Notes: generated from the letters alone by a model not told the origin. A DNA stretch of 31,443 bases from Flavobacteriales bacterium (GCA_016722445.1 JADKIZ010000028.1:1-31443); one strand, 5' to 3'; numbered from the stretch's first letter, positions 13,865 through 24,121 are shown. A program made the numbers and translations.

Positions 13865-15799
13865 TTGAAAAAATATCATCTGATGTTCTATTTTACTTCC
13901 ACCCAAAACCGACCAAACTGGTCCAACAAACTCCTGAATGGTTATTACTTGACAGGATTACTCTTTGTGCTGTTTTATGCTGGTTGCCAGAATGTGGCAA
14001 TGGCGTATACCATTACAACGAGCACAAGTTCTGTTTCGTTCTGCACTGGTGCAACGATTTCTGTGAGTTATTCCCTCAGCGGTAGTGGTTCTCCAACCAG
14101 CGGAAATGTTTATACCGCACAACTGAGCAATGCCTCGGGTAGCTTCAGTTCACCAGTTACACTGGGAACGAGTACCTCGACAGCAAGTTCGGGTACGATT
14201 TCCATAGTCGTGCCTTCTACGATTCTTTCGGGATCGGGATATCGGATTCGCGTCACTTCATCGTCACCTGCTGTTACCGGCTCTGACAACGGTACAAATA
14301 TTTCCATAGGTATGTTATTGCCCGCGAACAATGCGTTCAGTGAATCTTGTGGAACGGTGAGTGCGAATACCAATGTTGGAACATTGGAGTCGAGCAATGG
14401 TTTCGACAATGATTCTTATACCATGTCTTCATCATCCAACGCAAACGTTTATATGGCGAATGGTGGGTCAAGTGGTTATACCGGATCAAGTGGAAGTGGT
14501 GCTGTGTTTTTTGATGGAAATGGAAATTTTGTCATTTCCGGAATCAACTCTTCTGCACTCTCTAATATGCAGATTTGTTTCGCCATCAAAAAGACAAGCA
14601 ATAGTTTTAATGGCAGTGGATTCATTGTTTCAGTTAGTTCAAATGGAACTACCTGGACAGATTTAACTTACAGCACGCTGCCAACTGGCACTGGAACTTC
14701 CACCCCTTGGTATTTGAGATATGCAACGGGTTCAATACCCGCAACTTCAAATTTGCGCATTAGATTTCTCAGATCTGGTGCAAGCGATTTATACATCGAC
14801 GACATCAAATTGATTTCAAGTGGCACTGCAACATCTCCGGTGATTACACCTTCTACTGCATTACTGTCATGTGGTGGATCAGTAACATTAGCTGCAACAT
14901 CCGTCAGTGGCGCATCTTATTTGTGGTCCAATGGTTCTACCACTTCTTCCATTAGTGTAAGCAATATTGGCAATTATTCTGTAACCGTGACTGATTTTTA
15001 TGGATGTGCTACTACAACAAGTGCAGCCTCTGTTTCTTATAGTTCACCTGTTGTGCCGTCTGTTTCCATTGCCTCGAATTCCGGCACTTCTGCTTGTAGT
15101 GGCGCTTCTGTCACTTTCACCGCAACTCCTGTGAATGGCGGTACTTCTCCTTCTTACCAATGGCAGGTCAATGGCTCTAACGTAGGCACCAATAGTGCTA
15201 CTTATTCAACCAATTCTTTGACCAATGGACAGACGGTTAGTTGTACCATGACATCAAATGCCGCATGTGCGAGTCCAACTATTGCAACATCCAGTGCTTT
15301 GTCTATGACCATCACAGATCTTGTAACACCTACTATAACTATTGCATTAACGGATGGTAGTAATCCTCTCTGTGATGCATCTGCTGTTACCTTTACGGCA
15401 ACACCTGTCAATGGCGGTTCAACTCCATCTTATCAGTGGAAAATCAACGGGACAAATGCGGGTACTAACAGTGCTACTTTCACCACGGCTGCAATCACCA
15501 ACGGTCAAGTCGTGACATGTGAAATGACCTCGTCCATTACTTGTGTATCTTCTGGTACGGCTACATCCAATGGTATTATTATGTTTGTATCAACGGGGGA
15601 AGCTCCTACGATAAGTATTGCACAAACGACCGGATCAAATCCGATGTGTGCAGGTTCAAACACCGCTTTCACGGCAACACCATTGAATGCTGTTTCACCG
15701 GTATATCAATGGAAATTGAATGGAAATAATGTTGGGGCGAACGGAACAGTTTATACTACTTCAAGTCTCACTTTGATGATGTTGTTTCTTGTCAATTGA
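13865..15799 (+). CDS. Giant T9SS adhesin, N-terminal part (frameshifted)
   Basis: The first 644 residues of a protein that continues in the next frame from about 15777. The TTG start at 13865 gives MKKYHLMFYF..., and the in-frame ATG at 13883 is an equally good choice. Either way a long signal peptide ends near AMA (about residue 47). It is extremely Ser/Thr/Gly-rich. Residues about 150-320 form a jelly-roll-like module ending LYIDDIKLISS. Then come an Ig-like module (SYLWSNGSTTSSISVSNIGN) and tandem Ig-like modules with the signature CxGSxVTFTATPxNGGTxPSYQW followed by NGxxVGTNSATYxTxxLTNG. The frame is lost in 15769-15774 (CTCACTTTG): adding one base restores FDDVVSCQLTSAGSC, matching the parallel repeat at about 16610, so one base has probably been lost from the sequence. 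Surface or secreted adhesin; binding partner unknown. Confidence 0.85.
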   Translation: MKKYHLMFYFTSTQNRPNWSNKLLNGYYLTGLLFVLFYAGCQNVAMAYTITTSTSSVSFCTGATISVSYSLSGSGSPTSGNVYTAQLSNASGSFSSPVTLGTSTSTASSGTISIVVPSTILSGSGYRIRVTSSSPAVTGSDNGTNISIGMLLPANNAFSESCGTVSANTNVGTLESSNGFDNDSYTMSSSSNANVYMANGGSSGYTGSSGSGAVFFDGNGNFVISGINSSALSNMQICFAIKKTSNSFNGSGFIVSVSSNGTTWTDLTYSTLPTGTGTSTPWYLRYATGSIPATSNLRIRFLRSGASDLYIDDIKLISSGTATSPVITPSTALLSCGGSVTLAATSVSGASYLWSNGSTTSSISVSNIGNYSVTVTDFYGCATTTSAASVSYSSPVVPSVSIASNSGTSACSGASVTFTATPVNGGTSPSYQWQVNGSNVGTNSATYSTNSLTNGQTVSCTMTSNAACASPTIATSSALSMTITDLVTPTITIALTDGSNPLCDASAVTFTATPVNGGSTPSYQWKINGTNAGTNSATFTTAAITNGQVVTCEMTSSITCVSSGTATSNGIIMFVSTGEAPTISIAQTTGSNPMCAGSNTAFTATPLNAVSPVYQWKLNGNNVGANGTVYTTSSLTLMMLFLVN

Positions 15800-18700
15800 C
15801 TTCTGCAGGTTCTTGTCCTACAATAGTCACTTTGGGTAACGGAACTGATACAAATGTTGGTGCCAATGATCTTGGTTCTGCGTATCCAACTTATTATGGT
15901 AATGGAAGACAACAATGGATCATTCGTGCATCAGAACTCAGTGCCTTGGGATTATCAGCCGGACAAATTACTTCTATGGGTTTCAACGTAGCAGAATTGA
16001 CTGGTGACCCGGAAACACTTATGGGTTATACGATCAAGATAGCTCAAACGAATGTCACCGAAGCTACAAGCACTTTCTTAACGACAGGTTTTACTACGGT
16101 GTACGGTCCAACAAATTATACTCCTGCCCTCAACACGCTCAATGCACACTATTTCACGTCGCCATTCTCGTGGGACGGTACAAGTAACTTGTGTATTGAT
16201 ATGTGTTTTTCCAATCAAGTGGTTGGGACTGCGGCATATAAAACTTACAGAACTGCGAGCTCTTTTGTTGCTTGTACATACTATGAATCGGATGGCTCTA
16301 TCGGTGCGGATGCATGCAATATGGCCAGTGGTTGGACAACTTACTATCGCCCAAACATAACTTTCACAGTTGGTGGTTCGGTAGAAATGGTCGCTTCCAA
16401 TAGCATCACCATGTCTGTTTCTGATGGTGGTATTCCACAAATTTCCATCGCTCAAACGGAAGGTACAAACCCAATTTGTGAAGGTGCTAACGCGGTCTTC
16501 ACTGCAACAGTGGAAAATGCAACGTCTCCGGTCTATCAATGGAAATTGAATGGCGAAAATGTAGGCTCAGATCAATCAACATATTCGTCTACAACACTCA
16601 ACACAAACGATGTGATCACCTGCGAGTTGTTATCAGCAGCGTCTTGTCCTACCATCGGTAAATTGGGTAATGGAACCTCAACAAATACAACTACCAGCGA
16701 TATTGGTGCTGCCTATCCGACATATTATGGAAATGGTCGTCAGCAATGGATTGTACTGGCATCTGAATTCGAAGCATTGGGTCTTGTTGCAGGCAATATT
16801 TACTCTATAGGTTTTGATGTTTCTGGCACTACTGGTGATCCAGCCATACTGAATGGATATACCATTAAGATGGCGCAAATAACCGAAACAGAAGCAAGCG
16901 CGTCTTTTCTTTCTCCAACCTTCACAACGGTATTCGGTCCTCAGGATTATTCGCCTTCGATTAATGCACAGAATACACACACTTTCGCTTCTCCTTTTGT
17001 GTGGGATGGTACAAGCAATATCTGCATTGACATTTGTTTTTCAAATCAGGTAATCGGATATGCTGCATATCGTACTTATTGCACAGCTGCACCATTTAAT
17101 GCTTGTACAATCTATCAATCTGACGGTCCTATTGGATCCGGAGCTTGCACTGAAGCGATGGGTTGGGTTGTGTCTGAACGTCCGAATATGTATTTTGCCA
17201 TGGACGGAAATTCTTCTGCACTAATCTCCAATAGTATTAACATCACCGAGTCTCCTGTCGTTGTGCCTTCCATTTCTATTGCATTGACTTCAGGAAATAA
17301 TCCTTCATGCGAAGGTTCTTCTTTGACTTTCACAGCTACGCCTTCTCATGGTGGCACATCTCCTGTATATCAGTGGAAAGTGAATGGCTCCGACGTTGGA
17401 ACAAACAGCAATACATACACAACAAATACATTGACCAATGGTCAAATTATTACTTGTGAATTGACCAGCAATGAGGCTTGTGTATCACCAACAACTGCTA
17501 CTTCTTCTGGTATCACTCTTAGCGTAAACGAAAGACCAACCGCTGTCATCAGTGGGTCACAAACAGTTTGTCCAGGCAATGCCGTTGATTTGTCGATTGC
17601 AGTAACTGGATCGGGACCATGGGCAGGAACATTAAACAATGGTGCGACCTTCAGTGGTTCTTCTTCGCCGGTAATCATTCCTGTTTCTGTTACATCAAGT
17701 GTGACATACACTGTAGCGACACTTAGCGATGCTCAGTGCGAAGCGACTGCAGACGATTTATCCGGATCTGCCGTTGTAAATGGAGTTGACTCAACGCCTC
17801 CTGTTGCTGTATGTCAGGATGTAACTGTTGAACTGGATGATAATGGACAGGCATCGTTAACAGCAGATCAAGTGAACAATGGCTCAAGCGACAATTGCGG
17901 AATCGCTTCAATGTCACTGAACAATACTTCTTTTGATTGCTCGCATCTTGGTGCAAGCGCTACGCCAACAGGTACTATTTCTTCGACTGATGGTTATGAT
18001 GTTGACATCAATGTTACTGCTGTTTCTGTTGTTCCTTCTTCGTTAACTTGTGAATGGGGGTATAACTACACGGTACAATTATCTTATCAAATAACTTTCA
18101 GTGGTACTAATATTCCAGCGTCTTTGTGGACATTGCAGGGATCAATTGGATGTGGATCGAACAGCTTGTTTTTTGATTTACCAAATGCGGGTGGAACAGG
18201 CACTGTGACATCAACGCAAGCATGGACAAGTGCTACGAATTGTGCTACTGCAACTCCAAATTTATTGGGTTGCGATGATATTACAATTGAAATCAACGGT
18301 CCCGGTATCAATACTCAAACTATTACACTTGCTGCCAATCCGATCACAACTGTCCTTACTGTAATTGATAACAGCGGCAATTCATCAACGTGTACAGCGA
18401 ATGTTTCTGTGGTTGATCATATCACTCCACAAATATCTTGTCCTGGTTCACAGGAATTGATTCTCAATAGTACATGTGGCGCAATCATGCCTGATTATCG
18501 CGAACTCGCGACGATCGATGACAATTGTTCAAACTTAGATTATACTTCCATCGCACAATCGCCAGAACCTGGTACTTTAATCAATGGTGTTTCTGAAACA
18601 ACTGTGGATTTTGTCATCACTGATCTTGCAGGCAATCAGAATACTTGTTTGTTTATTGTCAATACCATTGATCAGATTGAACCTGTGATCTCTTGTCCGG

Positions 18701-21700
18701 CAACACAACTTCTCGACATGGATGATTCTGGTTATGCGGTACTACCGGACTATTCAGCGTTAGCAACCATGAATGATGATTGTGATGGAACCAATCTTGT
18801 TATTGAACAAATTCCGCTTGCAGGTAGCTTGGTTTCAGGAATGGGAACTTCTTCAGTGAGCATAATTATTCATGATCAATCTGGAAATATTGATCAATGT
18901 AATTTCGACGTAACACATCATGATGTTACTCCTCCTTCAATGACTTGTTCTGAAAATCAGGAGATCATCGCAGAAGGTGAGTTTGCAATCTTGCCAGACT
19001 ATACCATTCTCGTAAGCGCTGTAGACAATCTTTCACAAGCTGAAAATATTCAATACTCGCAATCTCCAGCTGCAGGACAAGCTTTGTCCGCAGGGTCAAT
19101 TACTCCAGTGACCATCACTGCTACTGATGAAGGTGGCAACGCAACCACTTGCACTTTTGATGTGGTAGTTCAAGAACAAACTGTAGTGTCTTATGTTTCA
19201 TCGAATTCATCTGTGGATGAAACTGGTGGACAAATTGATGTCACCATCAATATTGAAAATCCTTCTCCTGTTGATCCTGTGACTGTTGCTGTGGTGTTGA
19301 CCAGCGGCGATGGTGCAAGGATTGACCAATTCAGTTCGCAAATTGTCACTTTCGTGGCAGGCAGCTCAACCTCACAAGTGGTGAGTATACCTGTAACAAA
19401 CAATAGTATTTGCGACCTGACCAATGAAATACAATTCAGCTTGATGAATATCGATGGTGGCTACAATGCTGTTGTCGGCACAAACGCTGTGTTGACCATT
19501 GACATAGATGACGATGAAACGATCGAACCTGTTGTTTTCACAGACAATGCGGAATCGGGTTTGAGTAGTCTATGGAGAATGTCTGCTTCTGGCGTATGGG
19601 GTATTTCATCAACACAAGCCATCAATGGAAGTGGTTCCATTCGACATGTCAGCAATGGAACTTCTGGTACTTCATGGATCAGCCGCGATCTCACGCATTT
19701 ACCGATCACTGGTGTTACCACGGAATGGAAATTTAATGTAAATCACTTTGGACACGATCCAAACCAGGATGATGCATTTTTAATCTATCTCGGTGCCACT
19801 GATGCAGATCCATCTGGAACAGGTGTTCAAGGTTATGCACTTGGTGTATTGCCTGCATCGTCTTCTGATCCAGATATCATCAAACTCTATCGCACACTCG
19901 CCGGCATACCTGTACAAGTAATTGCTTCTACGGGTTATGACCTCAATAGCACAGATCAAGTTATCGGCTGGTCTGTATTGCGCAGCGACAATGGTACATG
20001 GTACGTTTATATGGATGCCAACGGTGGATTTGATAACCTCTCTTTGATGTGTTCTGGAACTGATCAAACGATTTCACGAGCAGAATTTTTCTCAGTGTGG
20101 TATAGAAATTCTACCAATACTTCAGGTCAATTATCCGTAGATGATATCAGTGTTCAGCAAACGGCTTGTCAATGTACATATTATACTCGTGCCGCTGGAA
20201 ATGCTTCCGAAGTAATTTGGTCAACAGATCCTACTGGCGATCCAATTGCAACCGAAATGTCACAGTATAAAAATGTAGTTGTGCAATCTGGTCACACACT
20301 TTCTCTGAATGGTGAATTGATCACCAAAGATTTTCAGGTGAACACTGGCGGTTCATTTCAAGCTGGATCTTCAGAAATCATTTCTTATGGTAATGTAGCA
20401 CTCAACGGAACCTTCACTCCAGGTACAGGTATGATCACTTTCCGCGGTGATGTGGATCATACTATTACTTCTTCTGCTGGTTCATTGACATTGAACAATA
20501 TGAAAGTGGATGTAGTTGATCACAATGTAATTCTTCCTAGTGCTAATGAAACTTATTTGAATGGTGTTGCGTGGATACCGACAGGAACATTGGTGACAAA
20601 TGATAAACTCACCTTGATTTCGAATGCTGCACGCACTGCATCCATTGGTACCATTGGAGATGATGGACAACTGGAAGGTAAGATTACCATGCAACGTTTT
20701 ATTCCAAACTTAACGAACTATCCTTATGGTGCATGGCTCAATTTGAGTTGCGCAGTGCAGGGTTGTACTATTCAAGACTGGAATGATGATATCATCACCA
20801 CTGGTTTTGCTGGTTCTGATTATCCGCCACCATATAGTTTCAACAACATCAGTTGGTACAATGAACCTACCGCCGGTGGTTTTAATGCCGGATATCAATA
20901 CGCAACCAACGTGAGCAATGCTCTTTATACCGATCGCGGATACTTTGTTTACATGCAGACTGGTTCACAATTGCCAGTTGTGAAAGGAAATATCTATCAA
21001 CACGATTTTGATAAAAACCTAAGTTTTACAAATACTGGAAATGCTTCTGGTGATGGTTGGAATTTGTTGTCCAATCAATACCCTAGTGAGATCGACTTCC
21101 GTCAGATGTCGCTGAATGGAGTGGGTGTGTCATCATACAGCATTTATGATGCTGAGATCAGCAACTATAGAACCTACAATGCGGTTACAAACGTTGGTAA
21201 TGCTTCTCGTTATATAGCTTCATCTCAAAGCTTTTTTGTGAAAGCGGCAGGTGCTGGTTCTTATTTGAAATTCCGTGAAGTATTCAAATCGAATCAAGGT
21301 GTGGCTTTTGAAAGAGAAGAAGATGATGTTACAACAGCTTCTTTCGCTTCTTTCATTCTCAAATCATTCAATGGTACAAGCGATGAAGTGGTATTGTGCA
21401 TCCATGAAAATGCCAGCGATGCTTTTGATCCTGCATATGATGCTGCAAAACTATATAGCCCCGTTCCTGAAGCTGTAGGTTGTGCTATGGTTGCAACGGA
21501 CACTCAGGAGTTGTCCATCTATTGTCGACAAGAATTGGATGCAAACATCAATATTCCGGTTTATGTCAATTTACCCGGTGCTGGTGTGTATTCGTTTCAT
21601 GTTAATGACCTCAGTAATCTGAATGATGTGGGTTGTTTGTATGTGGCCGATGTTTACACTGGACAAAGTATTCCTTTGTCTGAAGGTGAAGTGATACAGA

Positions 21701-22767
21701 TCGAAGTGTCTGAACCTTATGCAGGGAACAGACTGGTCATTCGCAGCGGATCAGCCATGAATATGCTCAGTACAGATGTCACTTGTTATGGTGAAGCGAA
21801 TGGATTAATCATGTTCAATAATATTTCTCCAACGGCAGAAGTATCTGTTGTGAAAGCTTCAGGTGAATCCATCTATCAAGGTGAAGCCGTGCCATATCTC
21901 GATCACTTGATGCCTGGTTCTTATCACGTCATTGTGAGCGACGAAGAAGCAAATTGCCCGGTAACGGAGTCTGACATCGTCATCGCTCAGCCTATGCAAC
22001 CAAGTGTCGTTCTGCAATCTGTTACTCCAGCTAATTGTTCTGATGGGGTGAATGGAATGCTGAGCATCGAAGTGGAACACATGAATTCATTTACCTATCA
22101 CCTCACCTCACCGGATGGTGTGGAGGTGAGATCTGGTACTTCTGATGAGGACCTCCTCATTTTTGATGATGTGCCAGGAGAACTCTACACACTCACAATC
22201 GATGATCAGTGTGGTTCACATTCGTTGCTTGCTGATCTGAATGATCCTGAAGCAGTGAAAGTGACCATCCTTTCGGATGACATATTTGTAACGATCGTCC
22301 AAGGAGGTAGCCAATTCATCTATGTCGAACAAGAAAGTGTAAATGCGTCTGATTATTATTGGTCGCTGAGCAATGGTTACGAATCCAACAGTGCAGATTT
22401 CCAATATGCATTCTTTGAAGAAGGAAAATATGATCTGGGTTTAAATGCTTCGAACGAAAAATGCGAAGATGAAGATAAGATTTCTATCTTGGTGGAAAAG
22501 GTGGGAACAGGTGAAGATGGATTTGTGCCTGTATCAATGGCTGTGAGTCAAAGTTTCTTGATGTTCACCATGAATCAGAATTTATCCTCTGATGTCGCTT
22601 TCACAATTCACGATGCCAGAGGTCAATTGATTTGGTCCATGAAAACAGGCATGCAACAAGGCAAACAAATTGAAACGGGTTTATCTCATCTTGCAGCTGG
22701 CGTGTATTTTGTGAATGCAGTAATAGAAGGAAAAACAATTCTCAATAGAAAGATAGTTAAGCAATAA
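15796..22767 (+). CDS. Giant T9SS adhesin, main part with Ig, HYR and sorting domains
   Basis: The continuation (2,323 residues) of the gene begun at 13865; its TTG at 15796 is not a real start. In order: a roughly 185-residue module (YPTYYGNGRQQWIIRASEL... to TVGG) inserted inside an Ig-like domain; the next Ig domain carrying a second copy of the insert (about 16650-17215); one plain Ig domain (to about 17525); and HYR-type repeats at about 17790, 18420, 18670 and 18925 (TPPVAVCQDV, TPQISCPGSQ, EPVISCPATQ, TPPSMTCSEN). Then come a Calx-beta-like module (19190-19520), a lectin/laminin-G-like module (19530-20160), a long beta-rich region, SprB-like repeats (DVTCYGEANGLI at 21776, TPANCSDGVNG at about 22025) and a type A sorting domain (22530-22767: FTIHDARGQLIWSM, HLAAGVYFVNAVI, RKIVKQ). 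Total intact length is about 2,967 residues. Likely a surface adhesin or gliding-type filament protein. A terminator region follows. Confidence 0.88.
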   Translation: MTSAGSCPTIVTLGNGTDTNVGANDLGSAYPTYYGNGRQQWIIRASELSALGLSAGQITSMGFNVAELTGDPETLMGYTIKIAQTNVTEATSTFLTTGFTTVYGPTNYTPALNTLNAHYFTSPFSWDGTSNLCIDMCFSNQVVGTAAYKTYRTASSFVACTYYESDGSIGADACNMASGWTTYYRPNITFTVGGSVEMVASNSITMSVSDGGIPQISIAQTEGTNPICEGANAVFTATVENATSPVYQWKLNGENVGSDQSTYSSTTLNTNDVITCELLSAASCPTIGKLGNGTSTNTTTSDIGAAYPTYYGNGRQQWIVLASEFEALGLVAGNIYSIGFDVSGTTGDPAILNGYTIKMAQITETEASASFLSPTFTTVFGPQDYSPSINAQNTHTFASPFVWDGTSNICIDICFSNQVIGYAAYRTYCTAAPFNACTIYQSDGPIGSGACTEAMGWVVSERPNMYFAMDGNSSALISNSINITESPVVVPSISIALTSGNNPSCEGSSLTFTATPSHGGTSPVYQWKVNGSDVGTNSNTYTTNTLTNGQIITCELTSNEACVSPTTATSSGITLSVNERPTAVISGSQTVCPGNAVDLSIAVTGSGPWAGTLNNGATFSGSSSPVIIPVSVTSSVTYTVATLSDAQCEATADDLSGSAVVNGVDSTPPVAVCQDVTVELDDNGQASLTADQVNNGSSDNCGIASMSLNNTSFDCSHLGASATPTGTISSTDGYDVDINVTAVSVVPSSLTCEWGYNYTVQLSYQITFSGTNIPASLWTLQGSIGCGSNSLFFDLPNAGGTGTVTSTQAWTSATNCATATPNLLGCDDITIEINGPGINTQTITLAANPITTVLTVIDNSGNSSTCTANVSVVDHITPQISCPGSQELILNSTCGAIMPDYRELATIDDNCSNLDYTSIAQSPEPGTLINGVSETTVDFVITDLAGNQNTCLFIVNTIDQIEPVISCPATQLLDMDDSGYAVLPDYSALATMNDDCDGTNLVIEQIPLAGSLVSGMGTSSVSIIIHDQSGNIDQCNFDVTHHDVTPPSMTCSENQEIIAEGEFAILPDYTILVSAVDNLSQAENIQYSQSPAAGQALSAGSITPVTITATDEGGNATTCTFDVVVQEQTVVSYVSSNSSVDETGGQIDVTINIENPSPVDPVTVAVVLTSGDGARIDQFSSQIVTFVAGSSTSQVVSIPVTNNSICDLTNEIQFSLMNIDGGYNAVVGTNAVLTIDIDDDETIEPVVFTDNAESGLSSLWRMSASGVWGISSTQAINGSGSIRHVSNGTSGTSWISRDLTHLPITGVTTEWKFNVNHFGHDPNQDDAFLIYLGATDADPSGTGVQGYALGVLPASSSDPDIIKLYRTLAGIPVQVIASTGYDLNSTDQVIGWSVLRSDNGTWYVYMDANGGFDNLSLMCSGTDQTISRAEFFSVWYRNSTNTSGQLSVDDISVQQTACQCTYYTRAAGNASEVIWSTDPTGDPIATEMSQYKNVVVQSGHTLSLNGELITKDFQVNTGGSFQAGSSEIISYGNVALNGTFTPGTGMITFRGDVDHTITSSAGSLTLNNMKVDVVDHNVILPSANETYLNGVAWIPTGTLVTNDKLTLISNAARTASIGTIGDDGQLEGKITMQRFIPNLTNYPYGAWLNLSCAVQGCTIQDWNDDIITTGFAGSDYPPPYSFNNISWYNEPTAGGFNAGYQYATNVSNALYTDRGYFVYMQTGSQLPVVKGNIYQHDFDKNLSFTNTGNASGDGWNLLSNQYPSEIDFRQMSLNGVGVSSYSIYDAEISNYRTYNAVTNVGNASRYIASSQSFFVKAAGAGSYLKFREVFKSNQGVAFEREEDDVTTASFASFILKSFNGTSDEVVLCIHENASDAFDPAYDAAKLYSPVPEAVGCAMVATDTQELSIYCRQELDANINIPVYVNLPGAGVYSFHVNDLSNLNDVGCLYVADVYTGQSIPLSEGEVIQIEVSEPYAGNRLVIRSGSAMNMLSTDVTCYGEANGLIMFNNISPTAEVSVVKASGESIYQGEAVPYLDHLMPGSYHVIVSDEEANCPVTESDIVIAQPMQPSVVLQSVTPANCSDGVNGMLSIEVEHMNSFTYHLTSPDGVEVRSGTSDEDLLIFDDVPGELYTLTIDDQCGSHSLLADLNDPEAVKVTILSDDIFVTIVQGGSQFIYVEQESVNASDYYWSLSNGYESNSADFQYAFFEEGKYDLGLNASNEKCEDEDKISILVEKVGTGEDGFVPVSMAVSQSFLMFTMNQNLSSDVAFTIHDARGQLIWSMKTGMQQGKQIETGLSHLAAGVYFVNAVIEGKTILNRKIVKQ

Positions 22768-22774
22768 CTATTCT

Positions 22775-22782
22775 TACTTTCG
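22775..22782 (+). promoter_or_regulatory. Putative -7 box (TACTTTCG) with no gene behind it
   Basis: TACTTTCGGCG, nearly the same 11 bases as the box before the aminotransferase (TACTTTCGCCG at 22896), 7 nt after the adhesin stop. No open frame follows before the terminator, so it might drive a short non-coding RNA. Confidence 0.3.
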
Positions 22783-22787
22783 GCGAA

Positions 22788-22882
22788 ATGATTTAGACTA
22801 CGATCTGGTGATTCATATCAATAATCGCCATTAACCCAAACTCAATATAGAAGACAGGACCAAGGTCCTGTCTTTTTATTTT
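22788..22882 (+). ncRNA. Candidate small RNA between adhesin and aminotransferase
   Basis: The segment between a -7-like box and a strong terminator, about 95 nt. It contains a hairpin (GGTGATT 22807-22813 with AATCGCC 22823-22829, one T-G pair) before the terminator stem. It may equally be the 3' end of the adhesin mRNA. No known RNA family recognised. Confidence 0.25.
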
Positions 22883-22883
22883 T
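22851..22883 (+). terminator. Intrinsic terminator
   Basis: A perfect 10-bp stem, AAGACAGGAC (22851-22860) with GTCCTGTCTT (22865-22874), loop CAAG, then TTTATTTTT. It closes the adhesin transcript or the candidate small RNA. Confidence 0.88.
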
Positions 22884-22895
22884 CCTCGACCTCAT

Positions 22896-22903
22896 TACTT
22901 TCG
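22896..22903 (+). promoter_or_regulatory. Putative -7 box (TACTTTCG) for the aminotransferase
   Basis: TACTTTCG, 18 nt before the ATG at 22922 and directly after the preceding terminator, so a fresh promoter is required here. It fits the TAnnTTCG pattern. Confidence 0.45.
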
Positions 22904-22921
22904 CCGTGAAAATTGTAGTCT

Positions 22922-24052
22922 ATGGAGAAAATTCAAATGGTGGACCTGAAGGCCCAATACGCGAAAATTAAACCTGAAGTGGATCAGGCTATTCAAAATG
23001 TGTTGGATACCACGGCATTCATCAATGGCCCGGAAGTGAAAGACCTACAACGGGAATTGGAAACTTACCTTGGTGTTAAACATGTCATTCCCTGCGCCAA
23101 CGGAACAGACGCTTTGCAAATGGCCATGATGGCGCTCGGGTTGAAACCGGGTGACGAAATCATTACGGCTTCATTCACTTTTGTGGCAACTGCTGAAGTG
23201 ATTGCATTGCTGCAACTTGTGCCAGTTGTCGTGGATGTTGATCCTGATACTTTTAATGTGAGTATCGATTCCATAGAAAAGGCAATTACTCCTCGTACCA
23301 AAGCCATTGTTCCAGTACACCTCTTCGGTCAATGTGCCGATATGGATAAAATCATGGCTCTCGCAGCGAAACACAATCTCTTTGTGATTGAAGATGCTTG
23401 TCAGGCCATCGGTGCGGATTATATTCATGCAAATGGTAAAACTGCCAAAGCGGGTACAATCGGACATGTCTCAGCAACGAGTTTCTTCCCTTCAAAAAAT
23501 CTGGGATGTTATGGTGACGGCGGTGCGATTTTTACCAATGATGATGAACTGGCAGCGCAGCTACGGATGATCGCAAATCATGGTATGAAAGTGCGTTATT
23601 ATCATGATATCATCGGAGTGAATTCAAGACTTGATTCCATGCAGGCTGCTGTTCTGAGAATTAAATTGCGCAAACTCGACGAATACAACGCAGCAAGAAG
23701 AAAAGCTGCTGATTATTATGATCAGGCATTTCGTGATATACCGCAATTGAAAACGCCTGTGCGGGTAAAAAATTCCACCCATGTCTTTCATCAATATACC
23801 CTCGTGACAAATGGTATTGATCGACTCAAATTGCAGGAGTTTTTGGCATCAAAGGATATCCCCGCAATGATATACTATCCCGTGCCTTTGCACATGCAAA
23901 AGGCATATCTGGATTCAAGATACAAAGAGGGAGATTTTCCCAATACCGAAGCGCTGTGTAAGTCTGTTATTTCGTTGCCTATGCATACCGAACTTACAGA
24001 TGAGCAATTGAAATACATCACTGATCACGTTATTGCTTTTATACGCGGTTGA
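22922..24052 (+). CDS. DegT/DnrJ/EryC1/StrS family sugar aminotransferase
   Basis: A 376-residue cytoplasmic PLP enzyme of the family that transfers an amino group onto nucleotide-linked keto sugars, for surface polysaccharide or glycan building blocks. Visible signatures: FINGPEVKDLQRELETYLG and CANGTDALQMAMMALGLKPG near the N-terminus; EDACQAIGA with the cofactor-binding Asp158; SFFPSKNLGCYGDGGA with the PLP-binding Lys192; NSRLDSMQAAVL; and the ending YYPVPLHMQ...CKSVISLPMHTELTDEQL. Full length for the family. ATG 22922 is the natural start. Transcribed alone between two terminators. It is most like the WbpE/FdtB type, but the exact sugar substrate cannot be decided and no other sugar-nucleotide gene is nearby. 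Confidence 0.92.
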   Translation: MEKIQMVDLKAQYAKIKPEVDQAIQNVLDTTAFINGPEVKDLQRELETYLGVKHVIPCANGTDALQMAMMALGLKPGDEIITASFTFVATAEVIALLQLVPVVVDVDPDTFNVSIDSIEKAITPRTKAIVPVHLFGQCADMDKIMALAAKHNLFVIEDACQAIGADYIHANGKTAKAGTIGHVSATSFFPSKNLGCYGDGGAIFTNDDELAAQLRMIANHGMKVRYYHDIIGVNSRLDSMQAAVLRIKLRKLDEYNAARRKAADYYDQAFRDIPQLKTPVRVKNSTHVFHQYTLVTNGIDRLKLQEFLASKDIPAMIYYPVPLHMQKAYLDSRYKEGDFPNTEALCKSVISLPMHTELTDEQLKYITDHVIAFIRG

Positions 24053-24071
24053 TCATGTGTAAAATATAATG

Positions 24072-24117
24072 TTCAGGATGACATGCGTCTCGTACATGCC
24101 ATCCTGAATTGAATTTT
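24072..24117. terminator. Bidirectional intrinsic terminator
   Basis: The arm TTCAGGATGACATG (24072-24085) pairs with CATGCCATCCTGAA (24095-24108) with one mismatch and a 9-nt loop, followed by TTGAATTTTT. It lies between convergent genes ending at 24052 (+) and 24122 (-). Confidence 0.82.
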
Positions 24118-24121
24118 TATT

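Noticed and set aside
15769..15799. Programmed ribosomal frameshift in the adhesin
   Set aside because: No canonical slippery heptamer or downstream stem stood out, and similar one-base losses occur in unrelated genes nearby. Sequence error is simpler.
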